Positions 36,488 through 41,712 of a stretch of DNA of 41,712 bases are shown one piece after another. The stretch is taken from contig BJOX01000052.1 of assembly GCA_009731375.1 (NCBI GenBank), positions 556,626 through 598,337 of the forward strand, read 5' to 3'. Numbering within the stretch: the stretch's first letter is position 1; every line of letters begins with the position of its first letter. A program made the position numbers and the translations under genes. The DNA is from Paulinella micropora. Taxonomy: Eukaryota > Cercozoa > Imbricatea > Euglyphida. The notes under the pieces were generated by a model that ran no database searches, was not told where the DNA came from, and saw nothing but the letters and a program-made list of their open reading frames with translations.

Positions 36488-36527
36488 ATTTACAAAAAGG
36501 TGTCAAATCCATAACCATTCTGTGCTT

Positions 36528-37208
36528 TTAATTTTTCCGCTTCGTCTTCTTTAAGTCTGTATAGCCACTAGCAAATTTAAATCGCACTCCTTTTGCTCGC
36601 TCTAAAAGAAACCGCATTGAGTGCCATCCACATGTGTCGCTCGTATCAGATTGTTGTTTTACTTGATTGACCTTCATCAATAAATAACTATCTGGGTGGC
36701 TTTTATCTATTAGTTGTTTCATTTGTTGTTGAAAGTCTTCAGTCGGTTGATATTCAGCCAAAGGGTCATACACTTCAACACTCCTGTCTTTATCCAGACT
36801 TACCCATATAGCAATCCAATGAGACCCCGCTTGTTTGTGATTGTCCAAATTCATAATAAATCCGTATCGCTTTCTGATTCCGGGCTTCAACTTGTAGATT
36901 TCATCACTGGCTATCGCTCCGAGATACCATCCATATTTTTTCATTATGTCATCTATTTCATTAGTCATTAGTCCCCGCCCCTCTCCCTCTTGCTGGGGGT
37001 CTGGTTGCTGTGTGTCGGGCTGTGGCTCCTCTTGCTGTGGCTCAGTCTGTGGCTCAGGCTGTGGCTCTGGCTGCTGTTGCTCTGGTTGTTGTTGCTCTGG
37101 TTGTTGTTGCTCTGGTTGCTGTTGCTGTGGCTCTGGTTCCTGTTGCTCTGGTTGCTGTTCATTTCTATATTTATTTATAAGAGCATTAACATAATCTTTT
37201 TTTCTCAT
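36528..37208 (-). CDS. Adenain/Ulp1-like cysteine protease (virion maturation protease)
   Basis: Residues 17-75 are a Pro/Gln/Glu repeat tract; residues 84-226 form a C48/C5-type protease domain. The catalytic set is visible: His130 (SHWIAIWVS), Asp148 (VEVYDPLAE), Gln186 and the nucleophile Cys193 (SDTCGWHSM). These enzymes cleave capsid precursors during PLV, virophage and adenovirus maturation. A start at ATG 37208 gives 226 residues. However, the upstream ORF overlaps this start in another frame at an A-rich run, so the domain may be the C-terminal part of a larger protein (see 37186-37715). The GG-containing basic protein at 38499-38816 is a possible substrate. Confidence 0.8.
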   Translation of the reverse strand: MRKKDYVNALINKYRNEQQPEQQEPEPQQQQPEQQQPEQQQPEQQQPEPQPEPQTEPQQEEPQPDTQQPDPQQEGEGRGLMTNEIDDIMKKYGWYLGAIASDEIYKLKPGIRKRYGFIMNLDNHKQAGSHWIAIWVSLDKDRSVEVYDPLAEYQPTEDFQQQMKQLIDKSHPDSYLLMKVNQVKQQSDTSDTCGWHSMRFLLERAKGVRFKFASGYTDLKKTKRKN

Positions 37209-37715
37209 TGAATGAACCCATTCTTTTCGTGATAGATACTTTTTTAATATTTTCTATGGAAAACACTTTATTAATCAAATCTTCTAAACCAGTTCCCGTT
37301 TGTAAGCCCAAATATTCTGCTAGTTTCTTTTTTACTTCGTCCTTATTTTGTCCAACATCTATTTTATGTTCTATAATTTTGTCTATTATCCATGATGCCC
37401 TTTGGTTCCAACCTTTAACATCGTGGCCTTCATTTTTAAGTTTTTCCCTTAGTGCTTCACCAAGAATTTTAATAGTAAGTTTTTTCTCAATATTACTATT
37501 TGACAATCCATTCTTCAACATTAATCTGTATTTAGCCTCCTCTAGTTTGTTTCCTATATTTTTATTTAATGCTTCTTGTGCTCCTAGCATTTTTTTCATA
37601 TCATCTATTGTTATTTGTTGCTTTTGAAAATCTTTTATTCTTTCTGCTATACTTTGTATTTTACTAGGTTCCCAATTATCTATATCTGCTTGAGTAACAA
37701 CTCCCGAATTTATGA
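37186..37715 (-). CDS. Helical middle ORF between two A-rich frame changes
   Basis: The frame is open from the A10 run near 37720 (LIINSGVVTQADIDNWEPSK) through the first ATG at 37599 to a stop at 37186. It is rich in Lys, Glu, Leu and Ile and helical throughout (ILGEALREKLKNEG, DEVKKKLAEYLGL). At its left it overlaps the protease start by 23 bp in another frame; at its right it continues the sense of the 205-residue ORF. The three ORFs may be one gene of about 600 codons with two homopolymer indels, or separate overlapping genes. Function unknown. Confidence 0.5.
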
Positions 37716-38333
37716 TTAATTTTTTTTTTCTTCAAATTCTTTATTTGGTTTAACTTTTACCTCTGGCTGGGCCTGTTGTTCTTGTGGTTGTCCCTGCTGT
37801 GCAGGCATAATATATTGTTGTTGTGGTAGTGGCATAATGGCTAATCTTTGGTGCCTTTGCTGTTCGTATTGTAAATCCTTTATGAGTTTTTGCTCCCTTC
37901 TTAGTTCTCTGTCTTTTTGTTCTTGTCGTTCCTTGATATCTTCCATGTCTTTTCGGTGTTGCCTCTTCTTTTCTTCTTCAGCATCCGCCTGTGCTTTTTT
38001 CTCTTTTTGGTCTATCTCATCAATCTTTTCGTATTTCTCCTTTCTGAGTTTGTCTAAGTGGTCATTAATGGCAGTTCTAGTATTTTGCTCAATCTCCGAC
38101 AAACTCTGGACTTTTCGCAAGTCTTCTTTTCGCTTAGGTGCTCGCTTTGATTTTGGTCTGCTTAAGTATTTCATAAAAAGTTTAACGATTTGAAGTGTGC
38201 TCATATTATTTGTCTTTTTACCGAAATTAAGATAATATTTTTTACCCTTCTGGATAATATATGGTTTCCCGCTCTTATTCCTATAAACCCGCGGTGATCT
38301 TAATTTCTGTTTCTTCGCTTTCTTGACGACCAT
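37716..38333 (-). CDS. Basic N-terminal plus coiled-coil protein, 205 residues
   Basis: The start MVVKKAKKQKLRSPRVYRNK follows hairpin H6. The N-terminal 70 residues are Lys/Arg-rich (KPYIIQKGKKYYLNFG). Residues 75-160 are a long charged coiled coil (KRQHRKDMEDIKERQEQKDR). The end is Gln/Pro-rich (PLPQQQYIMPAQQ). It ends in TAA directly after an A10 run; beyond it, the next frame goes on with protein-like sequence, so a frameshift is likely. It may be a DNA-condensing or scaffold protein of the virion. Confidence 0.55.
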   Translation of the reverse strand: MVVKKAKKQKLRSPRVYRNKSGKPYIIQKGKKYYLNFGKKTNNMSTLQIVKLFMKYLSRPKSKRAPKRKEDLRKVQSLSEIEQNTRTAINDHLDKLRKEKYEKIDEIDQKEKKAQADAEEEKKRQHRKDMEDIKERQEQKDRELRREQKLIKDLQYEQQRHQRLAIMPLPQQQYIMPAQQGQPQEQQAQPEVKVKPNKEFEEKKN

Positions 38334-38339
38334 TCTATA

Positions 38340-38429
38340 GATAGTTTAAAAAAGCGTTTTACTGCCCGAAGGGCGTAATCACTCTACGAGATGATCGTGC
38401 TATCGCACTCTCACTTATTCTAAACCATC
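38340..38429. promoter_or_regulatory. Hairpin H6 (leader of the 38333 gene)
   Basis: GATAGTTTA pairs with TAAACCATC at 8 of 9 positions. The inner part holds the GTGC-TAT-GCAC-like stem and a GCCC-GAA-GGGC stem. Confidence 0.6.
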
Positions 38430-38462
38430 GTTTTTTTATTTTAGGAAAAAATAATGGTCATC

Positions 38463-38497
38463 GATGTTTTGTGATGACGAAGTCAGAACAAAATATC
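38463..38497. terminator. Hairpin H7 (3' end of the 38816 gene)
   Basis: GATGTTTTGT pairs with ACAAAATATC around TGAC-GAA-GTCA. It lies one base after the stop codon of the basic protein gene. Confidence 0.7.
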
Positions 38498-38498
38498 T

Positions 38499-38816
38499 TT
38501 AGAATTTAAGGGCACCTCGTCCTCTCTGCTTACCATACCCCAGTCTTGATGCTACAGCGCCAACACTACCTGCGTAAGGCACCCCGACGCTACTTAATGC
38601 TCCCGCAGTCCTAGAGATTAACTTATTACCGCGAAGAAATTTATCAACGGCCATTGCGGTTTTGCCCACTTTTTGCCAGTTAATTTTACCGCCAGCCTGC
38701 CCCTTACCGTTCTTCCGTCCAGTTTTCTTTTTACCTCCAGCCATGTTGGTGCTTGAGTTAATAGTTCGTTTGCCGATTGTTGGAATGACTTCAACACGAG
38801 TTGTTTTTACTACCAT
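38499..38816 (-). CDS. Small basic virion-type protein, 105 residues
   Basis: The protein starts MVVKTTRVEVIPTIGKR and has a Gly/Lys-rich middle (MAGGKKKTGRKNGKGQAGGK). The C-terminal half is amphipathic (LISRTAGALSSVGVPYAG, VASRLGYGKQRGRG). The composition resembles DNA-binding core or membrane-lytic proteins (adenovirus pVII/pX/pVI type) and conserved small proteins of PLVs. Two Gly-Gly sites (MAGGK, QAGGK) look like possible cleavage sites for the adenain-like protease, which is inference. The gene is bracketed by hairpins H8 and H7 as its own block. Confidence 0.55.
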   Translation of the reverse strand: MVVKTTRVEVIPTIGKRTINSSTNMAGGKKKTGRKNGKGQAGGKINWQKVGKTAMAVDKFLRGNKLISRTAGALSSVGVPYAGSVGAVASRLGYGKQRGRGALKF

Positions 38817-38860
38817 AAAAGATAGATTATTATATAATACAGAAAAAAATAATTATTTAA

Positions 38861-38895
38861 GATATTTTATTCTGACTTCGTCATCATAAAACATC
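38861..38895. promoter_or_regulatory. Hairpin H8 (upstream of the 38816 gene)
   Basis: GATATTTTAT pairs with ATAAAACATC around TGAC-TTC-GTCA. It lies 44 bp upstream of the ATG. Confidence 0.7.
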
Positions 38896-38923
38896 GTTTT
38901 TTTTTTTTGCTTTAATGGTTTCC

Positions 38924-38976
38924 GATGTTTGAGAATAAACGAGAGTGCGTAGCACGAAGTGAAATTCTCAAATATT
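38924..38976. terminator. Hairpin H9 (3' end of the ATPase gene)
   Basis: GATGTTTGAGAAT pairs with ATTCTCAAATATT around GTGC-GTA-GCAC. In one frame a TGA overlaps its gene-side arm, as at the other gene ends. Confidence 0.65.
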
Positions 38977-39781
38977 TTTAATCTGTAAGCAAAATTCTTC
39001 CGTAACTCATCATCAACACTTGAAACATAAAGAAAATTAAATCTCTCCTTTGTAGCCTCGTGATACTTTTGAAGAAAGTAATCAAAGTCAAAAGATAAGT
39101 CTAAGTGTTTATACACGAGTTCCATTTCGTCCTGAGATTGCCCCGGAAATATTAATAGATAATCTAACTGCTTAATGGCTTCTGGCCGTAGGTCGTTTAA
39201 ATACTAGCTTGACATAATAACCTTTGATTTATAGTGTCTGTTCTTTTTTAACAAATCACTTACGGACTTGTCTCTTAATCCACTCCCTAAATCATCCAAA
39301 ACAGAAACAACCTCTGGAGAAATATACTTGCTGGGTCGTTCTTTTGGTGCCTCCGCGGTGCTCTGTTTCTTTTCTTTTCCAAAGTATAAAAATTGTGGCT
39401 TCTCTATTTCTTCTTTGTCTTGTTTTACTTCTCCTTCGTGTTGGTCGTCATGTCTGTTCAGTTTGTCTAACTCATAATCAATGACATTTACACCATCTGA
39501 TTTAAAAAAGGTATATATTGCCATCGGGTTGCCTCATTGCTTTATAAATGTAATCCTTGTGTATCGTTGAAGCAATAATGACAATACGGGTTTTTCTGTC
39601 TGTAGTCCGTTTCAGTATTTCAAAGAGTGCTGTCGTTTCCCCGCTCTTCTTACGGGCGAGTAGAAATATGTTGGCATACGGCTCATTAAATAATTTATAA
39701 CCTTTTGCTTTTTTGTTTCCATCACCATCTTGTTTTACAGGCTTCACCTTGACATTATTGATTTTTTGCATCGCGTATATT

Positions 39782-40144
39782 CTAAGCAAGAAATTCTAAA
39801 CACACAACAATTCTTCCCGCTAAATTTCCTGTGTCAATATTTCCGCTGTCAGTTTCAAGGACTTTAAATGTATATTGTCCGTCAGTCCATCCGACAACAC
39901 CCAAATTATAACCGAGATTTGAAATGTTTGCTGTGGTGCTGTTCGCAAATGTTCCAATAATTCCAATTCTGTCCATATAAAGAATTCTGGTTTTGGTTTC
40001 GGTCTGGTCGTTCATATAGTGGATAAATTTTACATTCATTTTGGTGGGTGTGAATGACATTTGGATATTTTTATTAAATGTTTTGCTTCCTCCAGCAAAA
40101 TCATTGCTCAGAAAAATAATCTTCTGATATTTATAGTCAGCCAT
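39782..40144 (-). CDS. Conserved-type small PLV protein, 120 residues
   Basis: An intact ORF starting MADYKYQKIIFLSNDFAGG. It is beta-rich (VKFIHYMNDQTETKTRILYM, LGYNLGVVGWTDGQYTFKVL) with no membrane segments and could be a single small beta-sandwich, perhaps a capsid cement protein. It is 10 bp upstream of the ATPase start on the same strand, so probably co-transcribed. I recognise no family beyond this. Confidence 0.55.
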   Translation of the reverse strand: MADYKYQKIIFLSNDFAGGSKTFNKNIQMSFTPTKMNVKFIHYMNDQTETKTRILYMDRIGIIGTFANSTTANISNLGYNLGVVGWTDGQYTFKVLETDSGNIDTGNLAGRIVVCLEFLA

Positions 40145-40231
40145 GATGTCCTCTATATTAGTGCTAACAAACTTTTTGTTAATTAATATTTCTGCTCGGA
40201 CTGCCTGCGACTTTTACTCGCGGGTCAGTGA

Positions 40232-40408
40232 GAAAAAAATGAGAAATGTGCTTATTGTATAAAGCAAGGAATAGAAACTAAATTTAAATGTGTTTTCATA
40301 AATAACGGAAATAATATGTGTCGTAGTTTTGATGATGCTTTGCCATTAATGTGTGCCAGCGATAGTTCTTGGTATAAAATACACTTATATGAATGTTCAT
40401 TTCTTTGA
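40232..40408 (+). pseudogene. Small Cys-rich + strand gene lacking an obvious start
   Basis: The frame is open from 40232 to TGA 40406-40408 and encodes KNEKCAYCIKQG, KFKCVFIN, NNMCRSFDDALPLMC and WYKIHLYECSFL. The CxxC and further Cys/His spacing suggests a zinc-binding protein. The only in-frame ATG (40316) is internal. The A7 run at 40233-40239 is a likely indel site. The stop codon overlaps the gene-side arm of H10, as for other 3' ends in Region B, which supports a real gene on this strand. Confidence 0.4.
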
Positions 40409-40482
40409 TATTTGAGAATTGCGCTTCGTGCTACGCACTCTCGCTATGGATTCAACTTGTTGAATCTATATTCTCAAACATC
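40407..40482. terminator. Hairpin H10
   Basis: GATATTTGAGAAT pairs with ATTCTCAAACATC; inside are CGTGC-TAC-GCAC and a GATTCAACTTGTTGAATC palindrome. It is the 3' hairpin of the + strand Cys-rich gene. Confidence 0.7.
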
Positions 40483-40504
40483 GTTTTTATACTTTAATGG
40501 TGGA

Positions 40505-40544
40505 CGATGTTTTACGAAGGCACGAAGTGCATGAGTAAAATATC
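40505..40544. terminator. Hairpin H11 (3' end of the membrane protein gene)
   Basis: GATGTTTTAC pairs with GTAAAATATC around GCAC-GAA-GTGC. The stop codon of the - strand gene overlaps it. Confidence 0.7.
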
Positions 40545-40896
40545 ATTTCTTACTTGAAGATGGGCTAGGAAGCACAATACCTATTAATAAACTTATGAGC
40601 CCGACATAAATGTTTCCAGTTTCACAACTGACATTCGGGTCAGATAGCCTCACGATACAAAGGGTTATGATTGCTATAATGATACCCATTTGAAATAAGT
40701 ATTTAATAAGTCGGCTGTCTGTCGGTCTGTTTTTTATACAACAACAATTCCAGTTATCTTCCAATTCGTGCTCTATTTTTTTCTCCTCAGTCTTTAGTTC
40801 TACTTCAAGAACACGGGACTTTAATTCTGGAGTTAGTTCGCCATCCATATCCATAATAGGCGGGGGTCTGTGAAGTCTAGTCGTATTATTTGACAT
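40543..40896 (-). CDS. Two-helix membrane protein, 117 residues
   Basis: The start is set at ATG 40896 (MSNNTTRLHRPPP), three bases after the fibre gene's stop. The N-terminal half is charged, with a helix (ELTPELKSRVLEVELKTEEK) and a CCC motif. Two hydrophobic segments follow (LFQMGIIIAIITLCIV and IYVGLISLLIGIVLP), then a Ser/Lys tail. It is a probable virion or host-membrane protein; family unknown. The gene order suggests co-transcription with the S74 fibre gene. Confidence 0.55.
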   Translation of the reverse strand: MSNNTTRLHRPPPIMDMDGELTPELKSRVLEVELKTEEKKIEHELEDNWNCCCIKNRPTDSRLIKYLFQMGIIIAIITLCIVRLSDPNVSCETGNIYVGLISLLIGIVLPSPSSSKK

Positions 40897-40898
40897 TA

Positions 40899-41712
40899 TC
40901 AATAACGGACACTCTGATTTCTGCTAATTGATTTGCTTGGTCTTGTAGTATTCATGAGATTATTATTTTGTTTTTCTAAATTAACTACCTTTTCCGCCAT
41001 GTGTTGAAAAGCACTAACCAGTATTGGTATGAAGTCTGTATATGTTATGCCTTCAAGGTAGCCTTCTCCATCCTCTGCTTTTATACCACTTTCAGATACA
41101 AACTCTGGAAAAATCGTTTTTACCTCATCCGCAATAAATCCGTGGTTCTTTTTTTCTTTCTTCTCGTCTGATTTCAAATAATATGAACAACAATTTATTT
41201 TCATTAGTTTCTCGCAACAATCCCCGCAGTCTAATTTTAATATCTGATTTTAATCGCCTGTCCGATGAGTTTGTCCAAGCACCATTTAGCGGAATATAAT
41301 TATAACTACCAGACGGCTCGCCAGTAGTAGAGTTTGAAGTAGTCCAAGCGTGAAGCAAACCAGTAGAAGAAACAATTGCTCCATAATTCGTATATCCTCC
41401 CGATTTAAAATATAGTTGTGCGTCAACGGTAGAAGCGGGTCTTTTTCGTATGGTTAAAAAACCGCTGGATGCTGTTGGGATGACTACCTCTCCCGACGTA
41501 TTAATGTTAATCGCCTCAGTCCAAGTTATATTATTTCCCGCTGTTGTTCCAGTATTATAATAAAAAGCAAGTTTGTTTGAGATTTTGTATATTTGAAAGT
41601 TTGAGCCAGAATTACTTGATTTCCAGTTTGAGCCGTCATAATAAGCATCAAAACTTATACCTATATTGTCGTGTGCCCAGTTCAATAATTGAAATGTTGG
41701 ATAAGCATCCGC
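40899..41712 (-). pseudogene. Fibre with C-terminal peptidase S74 (endosialidase chaperone) domain, frameshifted and cut by the window edge
   Basis: The frame is open to the right edge, so the 5' end lies outside. The 41250-41712 part is beta-rich fibre shaft/head (IYKISNKLAFYYNTG, AQLYFKSGGYTNYGAIVSST) leading into SSDRRLKSDI, the start of the S74 intramolecular chaperone. Sense then changes frame near 41235-41245 and goes on with KNHGFIADEVKTIFPEFV and a trimeric coiled coil (AEKVVNLEKQNNNLM). The S74 domain trimerises fibres and then cuts itself off; the catalytic Ser-Asp pair is the SD of SSDRR. One indel breaks the gene. Confidence 0.75.

Larger units (their letters stand above)
38853..39771 (-). 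pseudogene. FtsK/HerA-type genome-packaging ATPase, inactivated
   Basis: The order from ATG 39771 (MQKINNVKVKPVK) is: Walker A region LLARKKSGETTALFEILK (about 39610-39660), a frameshift near 39510-39530, Walker B VVSVLDDLG (about 39290), and the C-terminal sensor region (KVIMSS). The family pumps viral DNA into capsids. Damage: the invariant Walker A Lys is Glu (GAA, codon 39639-39637); an in-frame TAG at 39206-39204 is followed by the same frame continuing YLNDLRPEAIKQLDYLL through to LSFDFDYF; and the frame runs into hairpins H9/H8, as if the original stop were lost. The gene is almost certainly non-functional as written. Confidence 0.75.

Overview
The window looks like a piece of a eukaryotic (probably protist) genome scaffold carrying two different, partly decayed polinton-like viruses (PLVs; small dsDNA viruses with double-jelly-roll capsids) separated by simple-sequence DNA. 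Two runs of N (12716-12725 and about 16266-16358) show it is a gapped assembly. All virus assignments rest on motifs read directly from the translated sequence; no database search was possible.

Region A (1 to about 14.6 kb) is GC-rich and compact. Genes run on the + strand up to about 8.9 kb with 30-50 bp AT-rich gaps, then mainly on the - strand. Recognisable products are a major capsid protein, a penton-type minor capsid protein, a RuvC-like Holliday junction resolvase, an HMG/YABBY-like DNA-binding protein whose gene appears to contain a 54-bp spliceosomal intron, a class I ribonucleotide reductase small subunit, and a roughly 5 kb modular fibre/adhesin gene. No polymerase or packaging ATPase is visible, so the element continues to the left. 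Several genes carry frameshifts at short homopolymers, and at least three carry in-frame nonsense codons.

The middle (about 14.6-21.3 kb) is largely non-coding. It holds an array of 11 related palindromes, a G-homopolymer bordering a gap, a roughly 105-bp minisatellite, GATA-type microsatellites around a perfect 27-bp inverted repeat, an AT-rich stretch, and remnants of a possible host gene with an Asp/Ser-coding trinucleotide tract.

Region B (about 21.4 kb to the right edge) is strongly AT-rich and has a full PLV gene set: small zinc-finger and RING-like proteins, protein-primed family B DNA polymerase, a DUF3820/ExoX-C-like protein, a putative fibre or surface protein, major capsid, penton, an adenain/Ulp1-type cysteine protease, a small basic virion-type protein, an FtsK/HerA-type packaging ATPase (damaged), membrane proteins, and a fibre ending in a peptidase S74 chaperone domain. 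Its gene blocks are delimited by a family of about 11 hairpins with common outer arms. The arm facing a gene reads GATATTT and the arm facing the spacer reads AAACATCG.

One Region B gene (26364-32588) is interrupted near its end by 5.85 kb of GC-rich sequence. The insert encodes about 1,950 residues of cysteine-rich, extracellular-type protein, is flanked by a 7-bp direct repeat, and stays in frame at both borders. This junction, the hairpin-bounded gene blocks, the palindrome array and the intron-bearing viral gene are the most noteworthy observations. Whether the many frameshifts reflect endogenous decay or sequencing error cannot be settled from the sequence alone, although the nonsense substitutions favour some real decay.
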